Positions 1 to 7,342 of a stretch of DNA of 28,716 bases are shown here, in pieces. This stretch comes from CAZRGV01 sp964599655. Lineage in GTDB: Bacteria; Planctomycetota; Planctomycetia; Isosphaerales; Isosphaeraceae. The DNA lies in the NCBI GenBank assembly GCA_964599655.1, contig CAZRGV010000079.1, positions 1-28,716 on the forward strand, given 5' to 3'. A program made the translations under genes and the position numbers. Below the pieces are notes generated by a model. That model had not been told where the DNA came from, ran no database searches, and saw nothing but the letters and a program-made list of their open reading frames with translations. Within the stretch, counting starts at the first letter, position 1, and every line of letters starts with the position of its first letter.

Positions 1-98
1 TCACCCTGCCGATGTGGCGCGTGCTGGCGGCCTTGAACGAGGCCGACGGTCAGCGCATGGGCGAGCTTGCCGAGCGGACCTCGATCGACGCCTCGACC
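1..98 (+). pseudogene. MarR-type winged-helix fragment fused to GspF
   Basis: Read in frame from base 3, the first ~32 codons (TLPMWRVLAALNEADG..., then GELAERTSIDAST) look like the DNA-binding helix region of a MarR-family regulator, where the motif normally continues 'STLSRLV'. Here it switches at about bases 90-98 (Ala-Ser-Thr) into QEEAQQLIRQKGFF, the N-terminal sequence of GspF proteins. Both families can carry A-S-T at this point, so the junction falls in possible microhomology. I see the sequence change directly. The MarR assignment is from family memory, and assembly chimerism at the scaffold end is the likeliest cause. Confidence 0.55.
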
Positions 99-1283
99 CA
101 GGAAGAAGCCCAGCAGCTGATCCGTCAGAAGGGCTTCTTCGTCACCAAGATCAGCGAGCGGGCGGCCAAGGGGAAGAAGGGGGCGAAGACCGCGGCGAAG
201 CGGCCGACCAGCGGCCGTCGCAAGAAGAAATCCTTCACGATCGGCAAAATCACGAGCAAGCAGCTCACCACCTTCACCCGCCAGCTCTCGACGCTTCAGG
301 ACGCCGGCCTGCCCGTGCTTCGAAGCCTCAAGATTCTTGAAGGCCAGTGCAAGCCGGGCGTGTTGAAGAACTCGTTGATGGACGTGATCGAAGACATTGA
401 GAGCGGCTCGACCCTCTCCGAAGCGTTCTCCAAGCATCCGAAGGCGTTCGACCGGCTCTACTGCAACATGGTCAAGGCCGGCGAGGCGGGCGGCGCGCTC
501 GAAGCCATTCTGCAACGACTCGCGGACTTCAAGGAAAAGAGCCAGACCCTGAAGCGTCGCGTCAAGGGGGCCATGGTTTACCCGATCGTGGTCATCCTGG
601 TGGCCACCTGCATCGTCGGGTTCATCCTGTACTTCATCATTCCGAAGTTCAAAGCGATCTTCGCCGACTTCGGCGTCGACCTGCCGGTCATCACGATCTA
701 CCTGCTGAAGGCCAGCGACTTCATCATCGAGAAGTTCTGGGTGGTGCTCGTCACGCCGATCGTCATCTGGATCATCATCAAGCTGCTCTATCGAAACCGG
801 ATCGGGGCGTACATCCTCGACCGGATCTGGCTCATGATCCCGGTCATGGGGACGATCATCGAGAAGTCGACCGTCGCTCGAACGATGCGGACCCTGGGCA
901 CCCTGGTCCAGTCCGGCGTGCCGATTCTCGAGGCCCTGAGCATCGTTCGCGACACCGCCGAGAACGCCGTGTTCGAGCGGGCGTTCACCCGAATCTACGA
1001 GTCGATTCGAGAAGGCGAGACGATCGCCCAGCCGCTCCGCGAGTCTCGGATCGTCGACGACATCGTGGTCAACATGATCGACGTCGGCGAGGAAACGGGC
1101 GATCTGGACACCATGCTCAACAAGATCGCCGACAACTACGATGAAGAGGTCGAGGTTCTCGTGGATAGCCTCGTGAGCCTCCTGGAGCCGATCATGATCG
1201 TCGTGCTCGGCGGTATCATCGGCTTCATCGTCATTGCCCTGTTCATGCCACTGATTCAGCTCATCAGCAAGCTCTCGGGCTAA
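12..1283 (+). CDS. gspF: Type II secretion / type IV pilus inner-membrane platform protein GspF (5' end chimeric)
   Basis: This is the polytopic inner-membrane platform that couples the cytoplasmic assembly ATPase to pseudopilin extraction. Residues 30-48 (QEEAQQLIRQKGFF...) are the start of the recognisable GspF sequence. A Lys/Arg-rich linker covers ~52-73. The first T2SSF domain follows (QLTTFTRQLSTLQDAGLP at ~84-101, GEAGG at 157-161), with membrane segments near 188-212 and 241-260. The second T2SSF domain runs from ~285 (RTLGTLVQSGVPILEAL, then VGEETGDLD at 358-366), with a last membrane segment at ~393-415. The length of 423 is slightly above the usual ~400. The first ~29 residues are not GspF-like but MarR-like, so the native N-terminus is missing. 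The start at 12 is only the first ATG in the open frame. The gene heads the pseudopilin cassette, as in classical gsp operons. Confidence 0.9.
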   Translation: MWRVLAALNEADGQRMGELAERTSIDASTQEEAQQLIRQKGFFVTKISERAAKGKKGAKTAAKRPTSGRRKKKSFTIGKITSKQLTTFTRQLSTLQDAGLPVLRSLKILEGQCKPGVLKNSLMDVIEDIESGSTLSEAFSKHPKAFDRLYCNMVKAGEAGGALEAILQRLADFKEKSQTLKRRVKGAMVYPIVVILVATCIVGFILYFIIPKFKAIFADFGVDLPVITIYLLKASDFIIEKFWVVLVTPIVIWIIIKLLYRNRIGAYILDRIWLMIPVMGTIIEKSTVARTMRTLGTLVQSGVPILEALSIVRDTAENAVFERAFTRIYESIREGETIAQPLRESRIVDDIVVNMIDVGEETGDLDTMLNKIADNYDEEVEVLVDSLVSLLEPIMIVVLGGIIGFIVIALFMPLIQLISKLSG

Positions 1284-1343
1284 TCCGGCGCCCAGAAATC
1301 GCTAAAGCTCGACGCTTGGCGGGCCGCCCCTCGAGTCGTGCCG

Positions 1344-1357
1344 GGGGGCTGGCCCCC
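1344..1357 (+). terminator. Tight GC hairpin after gspF
   Basis: GGGGG (1344-1348), loop CTGG and CCCCC (1353-1357) form a very tight hairpin 60 bases after the gspF stop. It is not followed by a T tract, so termination is uncertain. It could equally be part of a dispersed intergenic element. Confidence 0.2.
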
Positions 1358-1521
1358 ACGAAACGACGGCTCGGGGATGGACCCCACGACGGAATAAGAT
1401 CAGGCACCAAGGGTGGAGCCAGGGGTGGCTTGTCGTGCCCCGTCCGCCTACGGCTTCGGAGCGATCCGGATCCAACTTCGTTCGAGTGACGAGATGATGG
1501 CAAGTCGAGGCGAACCGCTGG

Positions 1522-1531
1522 NNNNNNNNNN
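1522..1531. other. Assembly gap (10 N) upstream of the first GspG-like gene
   Basis: Ten Ns lie in the 295-base intergenic stretch between gspF and the first pseudopilin gene. Ten is probably a placeholder length, so promoter spacing and even a small missing gene here cannot be judged. Confidence 0.95.
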
Positions 1532-1563
1532 TGATCGTCGTGATGAGGGCCGAGCCCCCGTCC

Positions 1564-1570
1564 AAGGAGA
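1564..1570 (+). promoter_or_regulatory. Shine-Dalgarno for first GspG-like gene
   Basis: AAGGAGA ends 8 bases before the ATG at 1579. This supports that start over the upstream in-frame ATG at 1540, and it leaves a short basic leader before the prepilin cleavage site. Confidence 0.7.
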
Positions 1571-1578
1571 AGAACGTC

Positions 1579-2730
1579 ATGACCCGCCCGAGCCCGCGCC
1601 GCAGGAGCGGCTTCACGCTGATCGAGTTGATGGTCGTCATCGTGATCATTGGCATCCTGGTCGCCTTGCTCGTCCCGGTCATCGCCGGCGCCATCCGCAC
1701 GGCCCGGAACGCCCAGGTGACCGCCGACGCGAACAACTTCGCCCAGGCCCTGGCCTCGTTCAACAACCAGTATGGCGAGTATCCACCCAGCCGCGTCGTG
1801 CTCAGCGAGTCGGGCACGTACAACACCACGCCGGCGGCCTACAGCCAGACGCTCGCCTCGTTCAACGGCTGGCTGGTCGGTGTCGGAACCACGAGTGCCC
1901 TGCCCCCGGCCAAGTTCGGCCAGCCCGACCTTTCGCTCGGCGCCTTGACCGAACGATCGGTCAGCGCGCTTCGCAAATACTTCCCCAAGGCGATCCCTCC
2001 CACGACCATCAACGGAGCGCCGGTCTGGCACGACTTCAACGGCAACGGCGTTCTCGACCCCGGCCTGATCTACCTCGAAGGGCACGAGTGCCTGGCCTTC
2101 TTCCTCGGCGGCATTCCCAACCCCAACGGCCAAACACTCGGGATGTCGGGTTTTGGCAAGGACCCTCGCTTCCCGTTCACCACGCAGAACCTGAACGCCC
2201 CGCAGCAGATGCGGTCCGACAACCGATCGCAACCGCTCTTCCAGTTCCAGGGCAGCCGGCTCATCGACGATGACGGCGACGGCATTCCCGGCTATGTCGA
2301 TACGTTGAACACCGGCTCCGATGCCCGCTTCTTCGCGTACTTCAGCGCGTACAACAACAACCTGTACGATCCCAACGACGTCAACCTCGGTGAGACGGAC
2401 AGCTTTGGGAACCTGATCGCCCGACCGTTCCGCGTCAGCCTGGGGATTCCCCCGTCGTTCTACCCGTCCGGTTCGAACAGCGTCGTCTCGCCGGCCCCGA
2501 ATCCCTACACCACCAGCGCCCCGGTGCCGACCACGACCATGGCGAGCTTCGTCAACCCGAATTCGTTCCAGATCATCTCGGCCGGCGGCGATGGCTACTA
2601 CGGGCCCGGCGGCCAGTTCAACGCCAGCGGCCAGGACACCAGGCTGCCAATCGATTCGTTTACATCAGTGGATCTTCGCACGCTGGAACGTGACAACCTG
2701 ACCAACTTTTCTCAGGGGCGCCTCGACTGA
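1579..2730 (+). CDS. gspG: GspG-like major pseudopilin (enlarged)
   Basis: Prepilin-type protein of 383 residues. A basic leader (MTRPSPRRRSG) ends at Gly11, followed by FTLIE with Glu16 at mature position +5, then a hydrophobic helix to ~35. The C-terminus has the GspG-type signature SAGGDG (334-339), where classical GspG binds calcium. The middle is expanded, with acidic loops FNGNGVLD (from ~155) and DDDGDGIPGYVD (~230-241). Classical GspG is ~140 residues, so most of this protein is extra. It would be processed by a prepilin peptidase and assembled into the periplasmic pseudopilus. It follows gspF and precedes a second GspG-like gene 84 bases on. The product class is secure; the major-pseudopilin role is inferred from the C-terminal motif and gene order. 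Confidence 0.85.
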   Translation: MTRPSPRRRSGFTLIELMVVIVIIGILVALLVPVIAGAIRTARNAQVTADANNFAQALASFNNQYGEYPPSRVVLSESGTYNTTPAAYSQTLASFNGWLVGVGTTSALPPAKFGQPDLSLGALTERSVSALRKYFPKAIPPTTINGAPVWHDFNGNGVLDPGLIYLEGHECLAFFLGGIPNPNGQTLGMSGFGKDPRFPFTTQNLNAPQQMRSDNRSQPLFQFQGSRLIDDDGDGIPGYVDTLNTGSDARFFAYFSAYNNNLYDPNDVNLGETDSFGNLIARPFRVSLGIPPSFYPSGSNSVVSPAPNPYTTSAPVPTTTMASFVNPNSFQIISAGGDGYYGPGGQFNASGQDTRLPIDSFTSVDLRTLERDNLTNFSQGRLD

Positions 2731-2801
2731 GCCGGAGCGGGTTCGAGACGGTCTGGCGTGATCAAAAACAGCGGCCTCCGGGCTTCAAGACCAACGGATG
2801 C

Positions 2802-2810
2802 GAAGGCGGA
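2802..2810 (+). promoter_or_regulatory. Weak Shine-Dalgarno deciding the start at 2815
   Basis: GAAGGCGGA lies just upstream of the ATG at 2815. Using this ATG instead of the GTG at 2758 gives the short basic leader expected of a prepilin (MRRKITPSRGG), so I prefer it. Confidence 0.45.
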
Positions 2811-2814
2811 CGCG

Positions 2815-4368
2815 ATGAGACGAAAGATCACACCGAGTCGGGGCGGCTTTACCCTGGTGGAGCTGGCGGTCGTCCTGCTCGTCATCGGGCTGATCGTCGC
2901 CTTCATCCTGACGGTTTCGTTCTCCGGGATCGAGCAGGCACGGCTTCGTGCCACCCAGTCGCTGATCACCAAGCTGGAAGTCGGCCTGAACGACCGGATC
3001 AACGCCCTCTTGAGCGTGCAGGCCAATCCCAACGGCACCCACCGCTATCTGGCGTCGATCTTCCCGCCCGGAATGGCCCCGGGAACCATGCCGTTACCCT
3101 GGGGCCTGCTGAACGACCAGCGGGCCCAGGTCATCGCGACCGTGGATTACATGAAGGCCGAGTTGCCGGACGTCTTCTTCATCCAGGACTTCAACCCCAG
3201 TGGCAACTCCTATCCGGTCAACTTCGCCGGCCGGGCGTTTCCGCTCGGCAGCGCGGGTTCCCCGCTCAATTTCATCCTGCCGATCGGCAACATGGTTCCG
3301 CCGGGCTTCACACCGCCCGAGCACGCCCCGCCCTTTACCGCCGCGGAAATCGATCCTGATGGCGACGGCAATCCCAATGTGGGGCCTGGCTCTTTCGTGG
3401 GGATCCTTGGCACCAACCAGCGGAACTTTGGCGGCGTGCCAAACTCCGGAATCTTCGGCGCGTCGTACACGGCCCGCGCGGCCTTGCACAAGATGATCGG
3501 CTACACGCCGCAAGGCACCGACGCCGCGGACAACGACGGCGACGGCCTGGTCGACGAGTTCGACGAGGGCGTGAGCGTGACTCCGGGAGGCCCGGCCGAC
3601 CCGGACGCCGTTCAGGCAGTGACTCGCTTTATTACCAATCACAAGCATGTGACCGCTCGTTCCGAGATGCTCTACGCTCTGCTTGTGAACGGCCAGGGGC
3701 CCTTCGGCAGCGTCTTCTCCGCCGACGACTTCAGCGATCGCGAAGTACAGGACACCGACAACGACGGCCTCCCCGAGTTCGTCGACGCCTGGGGCAAGCC
3801 GCTCCAGTTCTACCGCTGGCCGATCTTCCACCACACGGATAGCGTCCAGAAGGGCGGACTGGTCTACAACTCGGCGATCGAGCCTCGCGAGCAGTTCCCG
3901 CTCGACACGAACAACCAGCTTGTCGCGCCCGCCTGGTGGGACGCCAGCGCCGGTTCCGCGGGTGGGACGAATATCAGCATGTCCGCGCTCGCGTTTCAAA
4001 ACTATTTCAGCTACCTGATGGATCCCAACTGGGTCTCGGGCACCACGCCTCAGCCAACCGCCTGGGATCGCACCGGGGTTTACGCCCGTCGCGAGTACTT
4101 CTGCAAGTTCTTGATCCTCTCGGCCGGGGCCGACCAGGAGTACGGGGTCAACATGCTCGCCGACTCGGTCATCCGGAACCAGCCGCCCGATACGACGGCC
4201 TCTTTGATCCTGATCGGAAACATGGCGGGAAGTCCTCCGCTTCCCGCCGAGAACTGGGCCGCATGGACCACCTGGACGCCCGGCCAGAACGAGGACTTCA
4301 TGCCGCCCGAGGCCGAGGACAACATCGACAACCAGAACCTCCAGAACCAGCAGGGAGGGATCCGATGA
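2815..4368 (+). CDS. Second GspG-like pseudopilin (enlarged)
   Basis: Prepilin-type protein of 517 residues. The leader is cleaved after Gly11, then FTLVE (Glu16 at +5) and a hydrophobic helix to ~36. Near the C-terminus it has the paired GspG signatures DAWGKPLQFY (324-333) and SAGADQ (436-441). Between these, and before them, are large insertions with acidic loops: DPDGDGNPN (from ~180), DNDGDGLVDEFDEG (~239-252) and DTDNDGLPEFVD (~313-324). The protein therefore looks like a GspG core interrupted by extra domain sequence. Its stop overlaps the next gene's ATG (ATGA at 4365-4368), implying translational coupling. A GTG at 2758 would add 19 residues, but the leader would then be unusually long. 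The function beyond pseudopilus assembly is unknown. Confidence 0.85.
   Translation: MRRKITPSRGGFTLVELAVVLLVIGLIVAFILTVSFSGIEQARLRATQSLITKLEVGLNDRINALLSVQANPNGTHRYLASIFPPGMAPGTMPLPWGLLNDQRAQVIATVDYMKAELPDVFFIQDFNPSGNSYPVNFAGRAFPLGSAGSPLNFILPIGNMVPPGFTPPEHAPPFTAAEIDPDGDGNPNVGPGSFVGILGTNQRNFGGVPNSGIFGASYTARAALHKMIGYTPQGTDAADNDGDGLVDEFDEGVSVTPGGPADPDAVQAVTRFITNHKHVTARSEMLYALLVNGQGPFGSVFSADDFSDREVQDTDNDGLPEFVDAWGKPLQFYRWPIFHHTDSVQKGGLVYNSAIEPREQFPLDTNNQLVAPAWWDASAGSAGGTNISMSALAFQNYFSYLMDPNWVSGTTPQPTAWDRTGVYARREYFCKFLILSAGADQEYGVNMLADSVIRNQPPDTTASLILIGNMAGSPPLPAENWAAWTTWTPGQNEDFMPPEAEDNIDNQNLQNQQGGIR
4353..4360 (+). promoter_or_regulatory. Shine-Dalgarno for GspH-like gene inside upstream CDS
   Basis: GGGAGGGA lies inside the last codons of the upstream gene and ends 4 bases before the ATG at 4365. 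With the ATGA overlap it supports coupled translation. Confidence 0.6.
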
Positions 4369-5963
4369 CGCCCAAGCGCCGTTCGAACCACCCGACCGGT
4401 TTCACGCTGGTCGAGCTTCTGGTGGTCATCCTCATCATCACGTTGCTCTCGGCCGCCACCTTGCCGGCCGTTCTATCCGCGGTCAGCCAGCAGCAGATCA
4501 GCGAGGCCTCCCGGGTCTTGCACGCCGAGCTCTCTCGCGCCCGGGATTCGGCCGTTCGGGCCAACGAGCCCCGGGGCATCCGGCTCATTCCAGACCGCTT
4601 CGACCCCAACCAGCCGAACGTTCTGACCTCCAGCCGGCTCATCGCCATCGAGCAAGCGCCCGACTACTCCGAGGGACTCGTCAAACGCAACTTTTACGTC
4701 GCGCTGCTCCCAACGGACCCCCCACCCTATTACCCTCCGCCTTCAGGATTGCCGCCCGCGACCTTCCTGGTCCCGCCGAACGTCTATCCGTACCTCGTGG
4801 TCCGTGAGGAGAAATTCTTCCCAGTCCTGGGAGTTCCGGCGCCCGGTTTGCCCAACCCGCCGACGTCCTGGTATTTCAACATCCGTCAAGGGGACAAGAT
4901 CCGGCTCGCCGACTCGGGCCGTACCTATACCATCGCCGGGCCGGTGGCCAACCCAACGATCTCGGTCCCGCCCTACAGCTCGGTGGGCACCTTGAACAGC
5001 CCCGCGGCCAATCCCGAGCGCTACATCAACTTCGGACCAACCTGGTACAGCAACCCCACGAATTACCCGGTCTTCGAGTTCCTCTTCCTCACCAACGGCG
5101 TCGACGACGATGGCGACGGCTACGTCGACGAGGGGTTCGACGGAATCGATAACGACAACGACGGAATCATCGATCCGGGCTTCAACGGGATCGACGACGA
5201 CGGCGACGGCCTGATCGATGACTACAAGGAACCCTACTATAACAGGCTTCTGGGGGCCTATCCGGGCAATCCCTATGGACTCGCCAACGCGGGGTATCCT
5301 CCGGGGACGTTCCCCCTTCCGAACGAGTTCGAGCAAGAGAAATTCCTCGGCCAGACCAGTCGTTACACGAACGCCACATCGTACACCATCATTCGCCGAC
5401 CGGTGCCCAGTGAAGGGGCCCGCGAGGTGGCTCTGCCGGCCGGGGTGGTCATCACCGTCAGGCCCTCGGTGTTCTGCAGGGTGGAGNNNNNNNNNNCGAT
5501 CGACGCGCAGAGCGGGCAACCCAATCCGTCGCTCCCCGAGCGGTCGCGGCTTCCGGTCGATCCCTACACGGGGTACGTCGACGTCCTGATCGCTCCAAGC
5601 GGCCAGCTCGTCCAAGCGGCGGCCAACGCCAACCCAGCGACTTCCCTTCAGGTGCCGTTCTACCACTTCTGGCTGACCGACATCGAAGGGGTCACGGAGC
5701 CGATCTGGGACTCGTTGACGGCCAATCCCAACGACCTGGTCGCCAACCCGGCGTATGGCAGCGGCACGACTTACCTGCTGCCGATGCCCAAGGGAACGAC
5801 CGGCTATCCGTCCGGCGGACCATTCCTGAAGGGGGAACGCCGGCTCGTCTCGGTCAACACGAAGACCGGTCAGATCCTCAGCAATCCCGTCGAGGTGTTT
5901 GACCCCACCAACACCAGCCTTCCGTATCAGGATGCGCTGCAGGGAATCAAGGATCAGCCATGA
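4365..5963 (+). CDS. GspH-like minor pseudopilin with tandem acidic loops (contains a gap)
   Basis: About 532 residues. The prepilin leader ends at Gly12, then FTLVE (Glu17 at +5) and a helix to ~36. The following stretch, SRARDSAVRANEPRGIRL, matches the GspH pattern in which a region of 'L..AR..A..R' type precedes the first beta strand. Classical GspH is ~170 residues, so this is about three times larger. Residues 244-288 form three 15-residue units of DDDGDG type. A 10-base N run at 5487-5496 interrupts the gene, but the reading frame is the same on both sides. The start overlaps the upstream stop, and the stop overlaps the next ATG (5960-5963). The gene is tightly embedded in the cassette. 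Assignment to GspH rests on position and the N-terminal pattern. Confidence 0.8.
   Translation: MTPKRRSNHPTGFTLVELLVVILIITLLSAATLPAVLSAVSQQQISEASRVLHAELSRARDSAVRANEPRGIRLIPDRFDPNQPNVLTSSRLIAIEQAPDYSEGLVKRNFYVALLPTDPPPYYPPPSGLPPATFLVPPNVYPYLVVREEKFFPVLGVPAPGLPNPPTSWYFNIRQGDKIRLADSGRTYTIAGPVANPTISVPPYSSVGTLNSPAANPERYINFGPTWYSNPTNYPVFEFLFLTNGVDDDGDGYVDEGFDGIDNDNDGIIDPGFNGIDDDGDGLIDDYKEPYYNRLLGAYPGNPYGLANAGYPPGTFPLPNEFEQEKFLGQTSRYTNATSYTIIRRPVPSEGAREVALPAGVVITVRPSVFCRVEXXXXIDAQSGQPNPSLPERSRLPVDPYTGYVDVLIAPSGQLVQAAANANPATSLQVPFYHFWLTDIEGVTEPIWDSLTANPNDLVANPAYGSGTTYLLPMPKGTTGYPSGGPFLKGERRLVSVNTKTGQILSNPVEVFDPTNTSLPYQDALQGIKDQP
5094..5228 (+). repeat. Three tandem 15-residue Ca-loop-like repeats
   Basis: Three consecutive 45-base units encode NGVDDDGDGYVDEGF, DGIDNDNDGIIDPGF and NGIDDDGDGLIDDYK. 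The D-x-D-x-D-G-x-x-D spacing resembles calcium loops of EF-hand, dockerin or thrombospondin type-3 proteins. Periodicity is exact at the protein level. Calcium binding is inferred. Confidence 0.85.
5487..5496. other. Assembly gap (10 N) inside GspH-like gene
   Basis: Ten Ns lie within the GspH-like coding sequence. The frame before and after agrees at this filler length. Confidence 0.95.
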
Positions 5964-7279
5964 CGCACCACACCCCCCGCTCCCGGGCGGGCATCACACT
6001 GACCGAGATCTTGATCTCGATCATGATCATGGGCGTCGGCCTGCTCTCGCTGGCCACCCTGTTCCCGCTCGGCCTGCTCCGCATCCGCGACGCGGCGCGG
6101 TCGTCTCGCTCGGCCCTTCTCAGCGAGTCGGCCCAGAGCGACGTCGCTTCGCGAAACCTGATGAACAAGCTCTACTTCATGGCGATGTGGTATCCCTGGG
6201 CTCCGGGACCTAACGGAGAGCCCAACGACCCCTTCATCCACGATCCACTCAACCCGGCCAATCCGGTCGTTGGCGACGGCGGCGTCTATCGCTTTTTCGG
6301 CGCGGGCTTGCCCGTGGCCTACGACCCGCTCTGGTGGTACGTCGTCAGCCAGCAAAGCGGCTGGACCATCACGCCGGCCACGGCCTCTCCCCGGTTCGCC
6401 AGCGGTCAGGGCTACCTCCGCAATGATCCGAACCCTGGCGGTTCCTCGTCGTTGCCGAGCGCCTACGGGCTTCAACGCTTGACGAACTTCCCCATGAGCC
6501 CGCTCGTCAGCATCGACGTCGGCCCCATTTTCGGCTCGCCCGACGACCTTGTGACGCTCACCGAGGGAGTTGCCAACAAGAATCCAGCCACCAACCAGAA
6601 CTCGGTGTTCACCGAGACGGGCAGCACGGTCCTTCCCACCCTGGTCGCGTCCGGGCTCGTCGGAGCCGCGCCCCAACCGCTCGTGGATCTTTCGTATTCC
6701 TGGGTGTTCACGGGGAAACAGACCGACGCGACCAACGNNNNNNNNNNNNNNNNNNNNNNNNNNNNNNNNNNNNNNNNNNNNNNNNNNNNACAACAGGCCC
6801 TTCGCCTACCAGGCGATGACCTCGCCGATCGGCGGGGGCGTTCAGAAGGCGGCCGGCGAGACGGTCGTCGAGGCCGTCTTCGCCTACGGCCCGCCCAACG
6901 CCACCGGCTACTCGCTCAACGACACGACGGTTCTGCTCCGATGGCCGGCGAGCATGCCCGACCCCGATGTCCGCAATGGCGGCTGGATCGCCGACGTGAC
7001 CTACGAACAGATCGCCGCCGAAGACCTGGCGCGATTCGGGGCGCAGATCTNNNNNNNNNNCGTTGCCACTGGTATCGGATCGCCAAGCGGTCCGACGCCG
7101 GACCCGCCAATCCGTTCGCGGGAGACCCCGGTCCCTATCGCCAGATGGTCGTCACGCTGTCGAACCCGGTCCGGGCCAAGACCCTCTTGAACGCGGCGGG
7201 CCAACCCGTTCACGTCAACGCCGCCCTCGTCTCACCCTACGTCGTCAACGTCGTCCCGAAGGTCTTTTATACCCGCTGA
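5960..7279 (+). CDS. GspI/PilV-like minor pseudopilin (two internal gaps)
   Basis: Prepilin-type protein of about 439 residues including unknown positions. The leader ends at Gly11, followed by ITLTE (Glu16 at +5) and a hydrophobic helix (ISIMIMGVGLLSLATLFP), the GspI/PilV pattern. Classical GspI is ~125 residues. Two N runs (6738-6789 and 7051-7060) split the gene. The segment between them reads coherently only in a shifted frame (RPFAYQAMTSPIGGG..., GGWIADVTYEQIAAEDLARF). After the second gap the original frame returns (RCHWYRIAKR, then VVTLSNPVRAKTLL) and runs to the stop. The shifts come from wrong filler lengths and cancel out, so I treat this as one intact gene. It starts on the upstream stop (ATGA). 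GspI identity is from order and N-terminus. Confidence 0.8.
   Translation: MTHHTPRSRAGITLTEILISIMIMGVGLLSLATLFPLGLLRIRDAARSSRSALLSESAQSDVASRNLMNKLYFMAMWYPWAPGPNGEPNDPFIHDPLNPANPVVGDGGVYRFFGAGLPVAYDPLWWYVVSQQSGWTITPATASPRFASGQGYLRNDPNPGGSSSLPSAYGLQRLTNFPMSPLVSIDVGPIFGSPDDLVTLTEGVANKNPATNQNSVFTETGSTVLPTLVASGLVGAAPQPLVDLSYSWVFTGKQTDATNXXXXXXXXXXXXXXXXXXQQALRLPGDDLADRRGRSEGGRRDGRRGRLRLRPAQRHRLLAQRHDGSAPMAGEHARPRCPQWRLDRRRDLRTDRRRRPGAIRGADXXXXRCHWYRIAKRSDAGPANPFAGDPGPYRQMVVTLSNPVRAKTLLNAAGQPVHVNAALVSPYVVNVVPKVFYTR
6738..6789. other. Assembly gap (52 N) inside GspI-like gene
   Basis: Fifty-two Ns. The frame on the two sides differs by one base, so the real gap length should be a multiple of three if the gene is intact. 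Confidence 0.95.
7051..7060. other. Assembly gap (10 N) inside GspI-like gene
   Basis: Ten Ns. The flanking frames would join if the true length were 2 modulo 3 (for example 8 or 11), which points to a placeholder gap. Confidence 0.95.
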
Positions 7280-7342
7280 CCCCCGTCGAGTCCGCCCGGT
7301 CGAACCGAACTCGGCCGGTCGGCAAGAAGGAACGGAACCGCG

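Noticed and set aside
3936..4364. N-terminal extension of the GspH-like gene to 3936
   Set aside because: It lies over the upstream gene in another frame; a prepilin must start close to its cleavage site, and the ATG at 4365 has a good ribosome site.
5094..5228. CRISPR-like or mobile repeat
   Set aside because: The 45-base units are in frame within a gene, diverge at synonymous positions and have no spacers.
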